In this document: piece by piece, positions 54,406 to 63,116 of the stretch
Position numbering within the stretch: position 1 is the stretch's first letter
How the letters are laid out: each line of letters begins with the position of its first letter
Assembly (NCBI RefSeq): GCF_015565955.1
Contig: NZ_CP064760.1
Location: 1,922,001-1,986,000, forward strand
DNA length: 64,000 nucleotides
Reading direction: 5' to 3'
Origin: Microbacterium schleiferi
GTDB lineage: Bacteria > Actinomycetota > Actinomycetes > Actinomycetales > Microbacteriaceae
Notes under the pieces: model-generated
Seen by the model: only the letters and a program-made list of their open reading frames with translations
What the model was told of the DNA's origin: nothing
Databases searched by the model: none
Position numbers and translations under genes: made by a program

Positions 54406-55368
54406 CTAGGTGTAGCGACCCGTGAGGTTGTGAAGGCGGCAGGTGGGGGTGTGGCCTCCGAGGGCGGTGTGGGGTCGTCGGTGATTGTATTCCTCGAGCC
54501 AGTCGGCGTAGGTGGCTGATCTTGCCGCGTTCGAGAGGTAGGTCGATGCGTAGGCCCACTCGGCGGCGAGGGTGCGGTTGAATCTCTCCACTTTCCCGTT
54601 CGTCTGTGGCCGGTAGGGGCGGGTGCGGATGTGCCGGACTCCCTCGCCGAGGGCCGCGGCGAAGTCGTGGGAGCGGTAGCAGGAGCCGTTGTCGGTCATG
54701 ACGGCTTTGACGGTGAGGCCGGCTTCGGCGAAGTGAGCGCGGGCGCGGATCCAGAACCCGGCGGCGGTGTCCTTCTGTTCGTCGTCGAGCTCTTCGGAGT
54801 AGGCCAGGCGGGTGCAGTCATCGACCGCGTGGTGCAGGAACGAGTAGCCGGTCCCGGCGCGGCGGTTGCGGCGTCCGGCGTGACGGCCGAGCATCCGGTG
54901 GCCGCCACCGTCAGGGATCCGACCCAGTTTCTTGATATCGACATGCACGATATCGCCCGGCGCGGCCGCCTCGTACCGGATCGGTTTCGGCTTCCGAACG
55001 GGCAGCCCGGTGTTGCGGTCCAGATGCGACAGCCGCGGCATCCGATAGCGGGCAAGCACCCGACCCACGGTCGCCGGGTTCAACCCCAGATGCCAGGCGA
55101 TCCGCCGAGCACCCCACCGCCGGTTGAAGCGGATCGCGACGATCCGCCGCTCCGTGCGACGGTCAAGCTGGGTCGGCGATCGATACGGACGGGAACTGCG
55201 ATCAGTCATCGGCTGACCCGCCCGGTATCGATCGGCCCACTTCTTCGCCGTCGCCTGCGAACACTGGAACCGTTCCCCAGCCCGGGCGAGCGACCAGCCG
55301 CCGACAACGACCGCACGAGCAAGCCGAAGCCGCCCCCTCGGCGTCAAATGAGCATTAGCGTGAACCAC
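54406..55368 (-). CDS. IS481-family transposase (DDE), copy B
   Basis: A 320-aa transposase. Start GTG 55368 (VVHANAHLTPRGRLRLARAVV aligns with copy A). DDE core: AVDDCTRLAYSEE (Asp), VMTDNGSCYRSHD (Asp), QTNGKVERFNRT (Glu). The stop TAG is formed by 54406-54408, inside the flanking CCTAGG target duplication and beyond the inverted repeat. Confidence 0.9.
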   Translation of the reverse strand: MVHANAHLTPRGRLRLARAVVVGGWSLARAGERFQCSQATAKKWADRYRAGQPMTDRSSRPYRSPTQLDRRTERRIVAIRFNRRWGARRIAWHLGLNPATVGRVLARYRMPRLSHLDRNTGLPVRKPKPIRYEAAAPGDIVHVDIKKLGRIPDGGGHRMLGRHAGRRNRRAGTGYSFLHHAVDDCTRLAYSEELDDEQKDTAAGFWIRARAHFAEAGLTVKAVMTDNGSCYRSHDFAAALGEGVRHIRTRPYRPQTNGKVERFNRTLAAEWAYASTYLSNAARSATYADWLEEYNHRRPHTALGGHTPTCRLHNLTGRYT

Positions 55369-55464
55369 GAAGACCTCCGGTCACCGATGCGAGTTGTCAG
55401 ATACCCACATCGTCCCGGAGGTCTTCACCTACCCGCGACGCACACAACGTCCCGGGTCGCTACA
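54411..55464 (-). mobile_element. IS481-family insertion sequence (copy B)
   Basis: A 1,054-bp element. Inverted repeats begin TGTAGCGACCCG at 54411 and end CGGGTCGCTACA at 55464. Flanked by a perfect 6-bp duplication CCTAGG (54405-54410 and 55465-55470), the NCTAGN type. Its sequence and length differ from copy A, so the two are different elements of one family. It sits between the small membrane protein and the relaxase gene. Confidence 0.92.
55369..55426 (-). promoter_or_regulatory. RBS-sequestering inverted repeat in IS copy B
   Basis: GAAGACCTCCGG at 55369-55380 (plus strand) is complementary to CCGGAGGTCTTC at 55415-55426. On the transcript this pairs the GGAGG binding site, directly ahead of the GTG start, with an upstream arm. 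It is the same device as in copy A, but in unrelated sequence. Confidence 0.75.
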
Positions 55465-55624
55465 CCTAGGTCGCGGCCCAGCAGTTATCACCGCATGCAG
55501 GCACATCTCTCTGAGATCCTCACCACTGTCCACTCTCCCCAACTCTTGACCCTCTGACGTTCGCTGATCCGCCAACCGGACCCCGGACTCGCTCATTTCT
55601 GACTTCTTCACAAGAATGGACGTA

Positions 55625-55660
55625 TCCTACCTGATATGGTAGCTGTTATCTTAGGTAGGA
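55625..55660 (+). promoter_or_regulatory. inverted repeat overlapping relaxase RBS
   Basis: TCCTACCT (55625-55632) pairs with AGGTAGGA (55653-55660), which overlaps the AGGAGG binding site of the relaxase gene. It could limit relaxase translation or be a protein-binding site. The gap 55471-55669 has no other gene. Confidence 0.5.
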
Positions 55661-55669
55661 GGCGAAGGC

Positions 55670-58600
55670 ATGAAAGGTGGCGTGATCCCGTTCCGGGGCA
55701 CAGGCTCGGATGCCCTGCGCTATCTGGAGTCCGACCGCGCGCGGGCGGACGAGTATTACCTGGAGGCGGGGACCGCCCTGGCCGAGTTCACGGCGGTCGA
55801 CGCCGAGGGCCGAGTGATCGGCGAGCTCGGGCTGACCGCCGAGGAGTACCGCCAGTGGGTTGGCTGGATCAACCCGCTCACCGGGGAGTCGATGGGCCGA
55901 CCCCGGCTGCGGGCGAGGGTGGCCGGGGGTCGCCCCGGTTCATGGAGATGGTCGTGAACGTCCCGAAGTCCCTGTCGGTCGCCGCCGGCCTGCACCCGGA
56001 GGTGTCCGAGGCCCTGGACGCCGCCCAGCGGGACGCGGTTGCGGAGATCCGGTCCTGGCTCGGCCAGCACTCGGTCACCCGCGTCGGCGCGCGCGGGAAG
56101 CAGGAGGTCGTGCCGATCGAGCAGCTCGAAACCGTGGCCGTGTCGCACAAGACCTCCCGTGCGGGCGACCCGCACCGGCATATCCACTTCCAGATCGGGA
56201 CGCGCGTGTGGGCGGCCGGTCGCTGGCGCGGGCTCTACACCGCGGCGCTGTTCCGGCAGCAGGGCGCGATCCGCGCCCTCGGCACGGCGGTCATCGCCGC
56301 GCACCCGCAGCTCGCCGCGGTGCTCGACGCGCACGGTCTCACCCTTGACCCGGTGACCGGGGAGGTCGCGGAGCTGGTGCCGTGGAAAGCGGTCATGTCC
56401 AAGCGCGGGCAGCAGGTGGCGCGCAACCTCGCCAAGTTCGAGGCCGAGTGGGAGGCCGCGCATCCCGGCCAGGAGACGGGGCCGGTGGTGCGCGCCAGGT
56501 TGCACGCGAAGGCGTGGGATCATGAGCGGCCGAGCAAGAAGCCCAGCGTGCTCGGCTCCGAGGCCGGCTGGTTGCGCGAGTTGCAGGAGGCTGGCTACAC
56601 CCCGGACCTGCCGCGCGCCACCGTGCAACCCCTGCGCACGCTGGACGAGCTGGCCGTGCAACAGGTCGCCTCCCGTGCGCTCGACCGCTGCGCGGCTGCT
56701 GCATCCGCATGGACCGTGCATGACGTGCAGGAGCAGGTGGCGCACATCGTCACCGAGGCCGGTGTGCGCGCCACCCGCGAGGAGCTGCGCGAGTTCATCA
56801 CCATCACGACCCGGCTCGCGGCGGACGACTGCCTCTCGATCCTGCCGCCGGATGCGCCACGGCTGGAGCATGTTGCGCACCTCACGACGCTGCACGTAGT
56901 GGCCGTCGAGACGGAGCTGCGCGACCGACTGGCTGCACGCGCCACCCGGCCGGTGCACGGCGCAACCCCGCGCGTGCAGGAGCCGGGGCTGGATGCGGAC
57001 CAGGCGCGCGCCGCCGCCGCGCTCGCCTCCACCCGGCCGCTCGTCGTGGTCGAGGGCGCGGCGGGCGCGGGCAAGACGACCATGCTCGGTGCTGCGATCC
57101 GCGCCGCCGGACAGGAGGGTCGTTCGGTGCGGGTGGTGACCCCGACGAAGAAGGCCGCCGACGTCGCCGCCGCCGAGCTGGGCGTGCCGACCGACTCGGT
57201 AGCGGCACTCGTCTACGACCACGGGTTCCGGTGGAACGCCGATGGTGTCTGGACCCGGCTGGCCGTGGGCGACACGGACCCGGTGACGGGCGCGACCTAC
57301 CGCGGCCCGGCGAAGGAGAACCGACTGGCCGCCGCCGAGCGGGTTGTGGTGGACGAGGCGGGGATGCTCGACCAGGACACCGCCCTCGCCCTGCTGACCG
57401 TCGCGGACGAGGCCGGCGCGACGCTCGCACTCGTCGGGGACCGGGCGCAGCTCCCCGCCGTGGGGCGCGGCGGGGTGCTCGACATCGCGGCCGCGCTCGT
57501 CCCCCGCGTCTACTCGCTGACGAGCCTGCACCGCTTCGCGGACCCCGACTACGCGCAGCTCACCCTCGCCCTGCGGACCGGCCGCGACCCGGCCGAGTTG
57601 TTCGACCGGCTCCACGCGCTCGGACTCGTGCGGCTCCACGAGGACACCGAGGCGCTGCGCGCCGCGGTCGCCGCCGAGCGGATCGACGGAGCCGCGATCA
57701 CCGCGGCGACCAACGACGAGGCGCGCGAACTGAACACTCTGATCCGAGAGGACCGGGTGCGCGCGGGCGCGGTCGACGACGCCCGCACCATCGACGGCGC
57801 GGACGGCCTGAGCATCGGCGCCGGCGACCTCATCCAGACCCGCCGCAACGACTCGGAGATGGGCGTGGCGAACCGGCAGACCTGGATCGTCCAGCACGTC
57901 AGCGGCGACGGCAGCCTGTGGGTGCGGGACGCCGCGAGCCAGCGGAAGCAGCAGCGCACCGTGCATCTGCCCGCCGAGTACGTCGCCGAGCACGCGCACC
58001 TGGCCTACGCCGCGACCGCCTACGGCGTCCAGGGCATGACTGCCCCCGCGTCGCACACCGTCCTGTCGGACGCGCTCGACGCGGCCGGCGTCTACGTCGG
58101 CCTCACCCGCGGGCAGGAGGAGAACAGGCTGCACGTCGTCGCCGCGGACCTCGGGGACGCGCGCGAGCAGTTCCAGGCCGCGCTCGAGCGGGACCGCGCC
58201 GACCGCGGACTGCGCGAGGCCACCGAGCGGGCGCAGGCCGCCGTCGCGGGCATCGTCGCGGACGGGCCGGTGCGCGTCGTGAACGCCGAGCGCACCCGAC
58301 TGCGGCAGAGCATCGAGCAGGCCGAGCGCCAGGCGGCACGGTGGGCGGAGGCGGCCGAGGCGATGGAGCGCCAGTCGGCCGCGCACCGCGTCGAGGCCGA
58401 GGCGCTGCTGGCCGAGGTCGAGGCCGCCGCCCAGCAGGTCGAGGCGGCACGGGCCGAGGCCGTCCCGCCGCTGGTCGAGCAGGCCGGCACGGACGCCGCC
58501 GCGGTCCTCGCGGTCAGGGAGCGCCACGAGACGGCGATCGCCGCCAGGAGCCGTGCCGGGGCGCTGAGGCGTCGGAGCGCCGACCGGGCGCTGACCGAGG

Positions 58601-59088
58601 CCGAGCGCCAGCGCCACGAGGCCGAGCACCTGACCCGGCAGCGGTGGGGCTCGATCCCGCGTACGCCGGAGCAGGCGCCGGCGTGGGCGCAGGCGGCGGC
58701 CGAGCAACAGGCCGAGGCCGACCCGCGGCTGGCCGACGCCATGCGCACGCACGCGCAGGCCCGGCAGGAGCAGCGCCGTGCCGGGGACCGGCAGGAGCGG
58801 CAGCGGGCCATGCTGCACACGCGGCTGTTCAGCAAGCCGTACAGCACCGGCAGCCCGCGCCGCCAGGCCGAGAGCGCCCAGCAGCAGGCCGAGGCGCTGC
58901 GACGCCAGCTCGCGGAGCTGGAAGCCCTGCCGGTCGCCGAGGCCGCAGCCCAGGTCGAGGCCCGAGCCGAGGCCGAGCGCGTCGCAGCCGAGGCCCTGGC
59001 GCGGCGTGCCGCAGAGCTGCACGACTTCACCCGCGACCAGCACCGTCCGAGCCCGAGCAGCGGACCCGACTTCGGGCCGAGCCTGTAG
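55670..59088 (+). CDS. MobF-family relaxase/helicase (TrwC/TraA-like), frameshifted
   Basis: A ~1,140-aa conjugative relaxase. N-terminal part has the Tyr pair in RADEYYLEAG (near 28) and the metal-binding histidines in DPHRHIHFQIG. A frame break near 55930 (GGCCGGGGGTCG) separates RPRLR from SPRFMEMVVNVPKSLS. The central RecD2-like helicase shows Walker A GAAGAGKTTML, Walker B VVVDEAGMLD and motif III LVGDRAQLPAVG. After about residue 880 comes a long Ala/Glu/Gln/Arg-rich coiled coil. It would nick and unwind the element at its oriT for transfer. Confidence 0.9.
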
Positions 59089-59128
59089 CGACGCGCTCGG
59101 GGGCAAGTGCGCGCCGCTCCCCCGACGA

Positions 59129-59830
59129 CTACCCGCGGCGGCCCGGCGGGAGCAGTCCGCGCGAGCGGGTGCGCACGAGCCAGCCCTGCGCGGTGGCGTG
59201 GGCGACGCCGTTGATCTTCGCCATCGTGACAGCAGGCGCCGCGTCCCCCTGCGCCGAGAGCTTGCCGTACTGGAGGGCGACCAGCTCGTAGAAGTCGGGC
59301 GTGCGCTTCGGGTTCCCGAGCGGCTTGAGCAGATCCCGCTCGCTGATCTTCCGGCCGGAGGGCAGCACGATCTTCCCGCCGGTGATGGTCACCGTGCGCT
59401 TCATGGCGAACAGGCGCTCGTTGATCGCCGCCTCGATGCGCGCGGTCGGCAGGGTGCGGAGGTCTTGGCTGGACACGGGATCGCCCGGCCGCCACGGGAG
59501 GTAGACGACGCCGGTGATGCGCACCTCCTCGGGCACGGCGAACTGCTGGCGCTGGAGCCGGATGAACACGCGGGTCGCCGTGGCTGTGTGCTCGATGTAG
59601 CGCCAGCGGCCGTCGATCGTCTCGTTCTGCTCCGAGTCGAGCTGCGCCTGCCGGTCGGCCTCGGTCGTCACCTGATCGTTGTAGCCCAGGATCGCGTCGA
59701 TCTGCGCGCTGGCGTCGTCGTCGCGCTCGCCGGGGAACCGGCTCGGCAGATGCCAGCCGTCCGGCAGGTCGGCCGAGACGATCAGGCCGTCATAGGACTG
59801 ATCGCCGGGTCTGCGCGGGGCTGCGGTCAC
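59129..59830 (-). CDS. hypothetical protein of the integrase module
   Basis: A 233-aa soluble protein, family not recognised. It has a beta-rich middle (RVFIRLQRQQFAVPEEVRITGVVYLPWRP, core QQFAVPEEVRITGVVYLPW) and a C-terminal part reminiscent of a helix-turn-helix with PDFYELVALQYGKLS and AKINGVAHATAQGWLVRTR. That pattern suits a small DNA-binding protein. GTG 59830 is the best start, facing away from the excisionase. Possibly a regulator of the integration module. Confidence 0.6.
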   Translation of the reverse strand: MTAAPRRPGDQSYDGLIVSADLPDGWHLPSRFPGERDDDASAQIDAILGYNDQVTTEADRQAQLDSEQNETIDGRWRYIEHTATATRVFIRLQRQQFAVPEEVRITGVVYLPWRPGDPVSSQDLRTLPTARIEAAINERLFAMKRTVTITGGKIVLPSGRKISERDLLKPLGNPKRTPDFYELVALQYGKLSAQGDAAPAVTMAKINGVAHATAQGWLVRTRSRGLLPPGRRG

Positions 59831-59868
59831 ATCCCGAGTGTACCGAGCGACACGAGCAACTAAAACTC

Positions 59869-59897
59869 TTGCTGTGATTGGCGTGTTGTGGTCTAAT
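59869..59897 (+). promoter_or_regulatory. possible xis-int promoter
   Basis: TTGCTG (59869-59874) and TCTAAT (59892-59897) with 17-bp spacing, upstream of the excisionase and in the gap between divergent genes. Confidence 0.4.
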
Positions 59898-59950
59898 CTA
59901 AGACGACAGCAGCAATCGCGGCTGTGATCGTAGATGCGAAGGAGGCCGTG

Positions 59951-60163
59951 ATGGGTCAGAGCGCATCGCCCCTCGACGCTCGGGAGCCCGAGCGCCTGTT
60001 CTACTCCGAGGAGGAGACAGCGGCGCTGCTCGGCATCCACCGCACGACCCTGCGCACCCTCGCCCTGGAGGGCCAGGCCCCGGTGGAGCCGATTCGGCTC
60101 ACCCGGCACAAGCGCGTCTACCGCCGCATCGACGTGCAGCGCCTCGCGGGGCTGGAGCAGTAG
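59951..60163 (+). CDS. xis: MerR/AlpA-like excisionase
   Basis: A 70-aa helix-turn-helix protein. FYSEEETAALLGIHRTTLRTLALEG is the winged-helix core (AALLGIHRTTLRTL), followed by a basic wing (RLTRHKRVYRRIDVQRLAG). ATG 59951 follows AAGGAGG at 59938. It precedes the integrase by 9 bp, as recombination directionality factors often do. Confidence 0.85.
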   Translation: MGQSASPLDAREPERLFYSEEETAALLGIHRTTLRTLALEGQAPVEPIRLTRHKRVYRRIDVQRLAGLEQ

Positions 60164-60172
60164 GAGCCAGTC

Positions 60173-61300
60173 ATGGGAAGCATCGAGTCCTACGACACGG
60201 CCAAGGGCCGTCGCTACCGGGCGCTCTACCGACGCCCGGACAAGAAGCAGACGCAGAAGCGCGGCTTCACCACCAAGAAGGCCGCCGAGCTGTTCCTGGC
60301 GACCACGGAGGTCGACATCGCCCAGGGCCGCTACCTCGACCCGTCGCGTGCGCGGGTGACCGTGGCCGAATGGCTCCAGACCTGGATCGCCGCCCGCGGC
60401 GACCTCCGGGCGACGACCCGCAGCCGGGTCGAGAACATCATCGCCAAGCACATCGTCCCCGAGTTGGGGAAGATCCCGATCGGCGACCTCACCCGCCTGC
60501 GGGTGCAGGAGTGGGCCTCGGCCCTCCCCGGTGCCCCGGCGACCGTCCGCAAGATCGTCAACGTCCTCTCCGGTTCGCTCCGATTCGCGGTCGAGGACGA
60601 GCGCCTGCCGTCCAACCCCGCCGCCCGGCTCAAACTCCCCAAGCCCACCAAGTCCCGCAAGCGGTATCTGTCCCACAATCAGGTCGCCGCGCTCGCCCAG
60701 GCCATTGACGAGATGAAGGATGGGCGCGAGTACGGCTACGGCCTCGTCGTCCTCGTGCTCGCCTACTGCGGCCTGCGCTGGGGCGAGCTGTCCGGGCTCC
60801 GCATCCGTGACCTCGACCTCGACGCGAAGCACCCGCGCCTCACCGTCGAGCAGACCGTCGTGGCCGACAAGGGCTACCAGCGCATCGAGCCGCCGAAGGA
60901 CTACGAGCACCGCAGTATCCCGATCCCGGCGTTCCTCGTCGGGCTGCTCCGCGCGCAGATCGCCGGGCGCCCGGCCTACGCCCCGGTGTTCTACGGCATC
61001 CGCACCGGCACCTGGCTTCGCAACCACGTCTACCGGGTCGGCTGGTTCGACACCGCGGCCGAGGCGGTCGGGATCAAGGGCCTCACCCCGCACGAGCTGC
61101 GGCACACCGCTGCCTCGCTCGCCGTCAGCGCCGGCGCGAACGTGAAGGCCGTCCAGCGGATGCTCGGGCACGCCTCGGCCGCGGTGACCCTCGACGTGTA
61201 CGCCGACCTGTTCGATGACGACCTGGACGGTGTTGCCACGGCGCTGAACCTCGCGGCCATGCAATCAGATGTTGCCAATCTGTTGCCAAAAGCGGCATAG
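60173..61300 (+). CDS. int: tyrosine recombinase/integrase
   Basis: A 375-aa phage-type integrase. N-terminal AP2-like arm-binding part (1-60), SAM-like core-binding domain (65-150) and catalytic domain. Catalytic residues: Arg in AYCGLRWGELSGL, Lys region EPPKDYEHRSIPI, His-x-x-Arg in LTPHELRHTAASL, His in MLGHASAAVTLDVY with the nucleophile Tyr as the last residue of that motif. It lies 57 bp from the right attachment repeat. Its last codons contain a GTTGCCA pair, so the arm site overlaps the coding end. Confidence 0.95.
   Translation: MGSIESYDTAKGRRYRALYRRPDKKQTQKRGFTTKKAAELFLATTEVDIAQGRYLDPSRARVTVAEWLQTWIAARGDLRATTRSRVENIIAKHIVPELGKIPIGDLTRLRVQEWASALPGAPATVRKIVNVLSGSLRFAVEDERLPSNPAARLKLPKPTKSRKRYLSHNQVAALAQAIDEMKDGREYGYGLVVLVLAYCGLRWGELSGLRIRDLDLDAKHPRLTVEQTVVADKGYQRIEPPKDYEHRSIPIPAFLVGLLRAQIAGRPAYAPVFYGIRTGTWLRNHVYRVGWFDTAAEAVGIKGLTPHELRHTAASLAVSAGANVKAVQRMLGHASAAVTLDVYADLFDDDLDGVATALNLAAMQSDVANLLPKAA
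61271..61288. promoter_or_regulatory. paired GTTGCCA motifs, candidate integrase arm sites (right)
   Basis: GTTGCCA at 61271-61277 and 61282-61288 with 11-bp offset, matching the left pair. A third GTTGCCA lies at 61232-61238 inside the integrase gene. Confidence 0.5.
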
Positions 61301-61327
61301 CGCCCGTTCGAGCCTTTCGGCAGGAAC

Positions 61328-61359
61328 AAGAAAACCCCCGGCTGACCGGGGGTCTTCTT
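61328..61359. terminator. bidirectional terminator between integrase and tRNA-Glu
   Basis: ACCCCCGG (61334-61341) pairs with CCGGGGGT (61346-61353), flanked by A-rich and T-rich stretches on both sides. It can end both the integrase transcript and, from the other strand, the restored tRNA-Glu transcript. Confidence 0.8.
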
Positions 61360-61407
61360 GTTGGTGACCCCAGCGGGATTCGAACCCGCGTTACCGCCGT
61401 GAGAGGG
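61358..61407. repeat. attR: right 50-bp attachment repeat
   Basis: Identical to 30276-30325. Here it forms the 3' part of the intact tRNA-Glu gene, so insertion regenerated the tRNA. Confidence 0.92.
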
Positions 61408-61437
61408 CGGCGTACTAGGCCGCTATACGATGGGGCC
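61362..61437 (-). tRNA. tRNA-Glu (anticodon CTC)
   Basis: 76 nt including encoded CCA, minus strand. Acceptor stem GGCCCCA/TGGGGTC with one G-U pair, anticodon stem CCGCC/GGCGG around loop CTCTCAC (anticodon CTC), and T-loop GTTCGAATC. The 3' 46 nt are also present at 30280-30325. It is the integration target of the element. Confidence 0.93.
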
Positions 61438-61542
61438 GCAAGACAACCGTTCGATTATGCCATGCATCCGAAGGCCCGGCCAAATCGACGCGACGCCGCC
61501 GCGGGCTTGCCTCGACCCGGCCCCCGAGGGTTGACTCGAGGT

Positions 61543-62181
61543 ATGCGAGTCACCAAGCACGAGCACGCTGCCCTGACGATCCGCGACTCCGGAAAGACGC
61601 TGGTCATCGACCCGGGGTCGTTCACCGATCCGCTGCCGGATGACGGGGATGTCGTGGCCATTGTGCTCACGCACGAGCATCCCGACCACTGGACCCCGGA
61701 GCACCTGCGGCGCATCCTCGCTCACGCTCCGAAGGCGCAGATCATCGGCCCCGCCGGGCTCGCCGAGGCCGCAGCGGGGTTCGACGTCCGGGTCGCCGCA
61801 CCCGGCGACAACATCATTGTCGGCCCCTTCGATCTGGAGTTCTTCGGTGGGCGCCACGCGGTCATCCACGACTCGATCCCCGTCATCGACAACATCGGTG
61901 TGCTGGTCAACGACCGCCTCTATTACCCAGGCGATTCGTACGACGTGCCCGAGGGTCGGGATGTGAAGCTGCTGGCCGCTCCGGTCGGCGCGCCCTGGTT
62001 GAAGATCGGCGACGCGATGGACTTCGTGCTGGCCGTCGCGCCGCGGCTGTGCTTCGGCACCCACGACATGACGCTCTCGATCATCGGCCGCACGATGGGG
62101 CGTCAGCGACTGCGATGGGCGACCGAACAGGGCGGTGGCGAGTTCCTCGAGCTGGATGCCGGAGCCTCGGTCGACATCTGA
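61543..62181 (+). CDS. metallo-beta-lactamase-fold hydrolase (UlaG-like)
   Basis: A 212-aa MBL-fold protein. Metal-binding motif is LTHEHPDHWTPEH (HxHxDH) near residue 46, a further His lies in GRHAVIHDSIP, the Asp in YYPGDSYDVP and the last His in CFGTHDMTLS. It resembles the small L-ascorbate-6-phosphate lactonase-like (UlaG/MBL-type) hydrolases of actinobacteria. ATG 61543 is preferred over an upstream start lying across the tRNA gene. Substrate unknown. Confidence 0.82.
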   Translation: MRVTKHEHAALTIRDSGKTLVIDPGSFTDPLPDDGDVVAIVLTHEHPDHWTPEHLRRILAHAPKAQIIGPAGLAEAAAGFDVRVAAPGDNIIVGPFDLEFFGGRHAVIHDSIPVIDNIGVLVNDRLYYPGDSYDVPEGRDVKLLAAPVGAPWLKIGDAMDFVLAVAPRLCFGTHDMTLSIIGRTMGRQRLRWATEQGGGEFLELDAGASVDI

Positions 62182-62196
62182 CGGTGCCGTCTGGGC

Positions 62197-62975
62197 TCAG
62201 CTGTCGCTGACGTCGGGTCCGCTCTCCGCGGGCTCGCGCACCCAGATCTCGACGACATCTCCGCGCGCGACGAAGCGCACGACGCCTCCCTCGTCCAGAG
62301 GCGCCGCCAGCGGCATCGGGATGTCGGGATTCACCCGGAAGTCGACGACGGGATCCAACGGGTCCGGCGCACAGCTCCCGTTCCCCCACAATTCTCCCCA
62401 CACGACGATCAGACACCGCGCACCCGCAGCGTTGGTGCCGGTCCACATCGTCACGCCCTGCACCTGTTCGTACTGCTGAAGCGTGCCGGCATCCACCTCG
62501 AGGGCGCGCTCAGCCTGCCGAATCCAGGCTTCGGTGGGATCGACCGGAGCATCAGGGTCGATCGCAGCGATGATGTCGGGCCGAGCAGTCCACACAGCGG
62601 GGAGCGCGAGTCCGAGCCCGAGCCCCACCGCGAGCGCGGCCCCAGCAGCGAGGAATACACCCGGATGCCGCCACCACGCTGACCGCGGCGTCGGCAGCAA
62701 CGGCTCCGACGACTGCGGATCGTTCCCGGCGGATGCGTTCGCGTCGGATGCAGCGAGCGTCCCCCGGCAGCCGACGGGACCGGACCGGTTGCGGTGTCGG
62801 TGTCCGCCGTCTCCTCGCTGGAGGCCTGCGGGTCGGCGCCGCGCACGAGCGCCTCCAGCTCGGCCAGCCGCGCCGCCGCCTGCGGATCCGTCGCGATATC
62901 GGCGCCCGGCCCATACGCTCGCTCCCGGAGCGCGGCCAGCTCGCGACCAAGATCCGTCGGCAACGTCGCGCTCAT
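62197..62975 (-). CDS. membrane-anchored hypothetical protein, frameshifted
   Basis: Reading from ATG 62975: a cytoplasmic N-terminal part (DLGRELAALRERAYGPGADI...LAELEALVRG), a Thr/Ser/Ala-rich linker, one membrane helix (GVFLAAGAALAVGLGLGLAL), and an extracytoplasmic domain with Cys residues (GARCLIVVWGELWGNGSC). One indel near 62762 in the linker separates the halves. Family not recognised; such proteins are common in Microbacteriaceae. Confidence 0.65.
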
Positions 62976-63116
62976 GGCTCCCATTATCGAGCCGGCGCAC
63001 GGGCCCGGGGCCGGTCGCGCAGGACGGCGACGGCGCAGCGTTCAGCCGCGGCAGCCATAGAACGCTCATAGGATGCCGAAAGCGCACGCCTCACAGCGAT
63101 CCCTACCGTCGGGGTC

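Larger units (their letters stand above)
30276..61407. mobile_element. 31-kb integrative mobilisable element in tRNA-Glu
   Basis: Bounded by identical 50-bp repeats (30276-30325 and 61358-61407) that correspond to the 3' part of tRNA-Glu. Integrase and excisionase lie at the right end, next to the intact tRNA. Contents: toxin module, arsenic/chromate/metal genes, IS481-family elements, s-triazine-type catabolic cluster and MobF relaxase. I see no VirB4-, VirD4/TraG- or other type IV secretion homologue, so transfer would depend on a helper. The stretch 30326-30698 has no gene apart from the arm-site pair and a direct repeat. Confidence 0.9.

Noticed and set aside
39909..55464. A composite transposon formed by the two IS481-family elements
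   Set aside because: The two elements differ in length and sequence and point in opposite directions; each has its own target flanks, and no outer duplication joins them.
55756..59106. A 1,100-codon open frame on the strand opposite the relaxase gene
   Set aside because: It mirrors a high-GC coding gene with strong third-position bias; the composition is Arg/Gly/Leu-rich without domains, while the plus strand has clear relaxase and helicase motifs.
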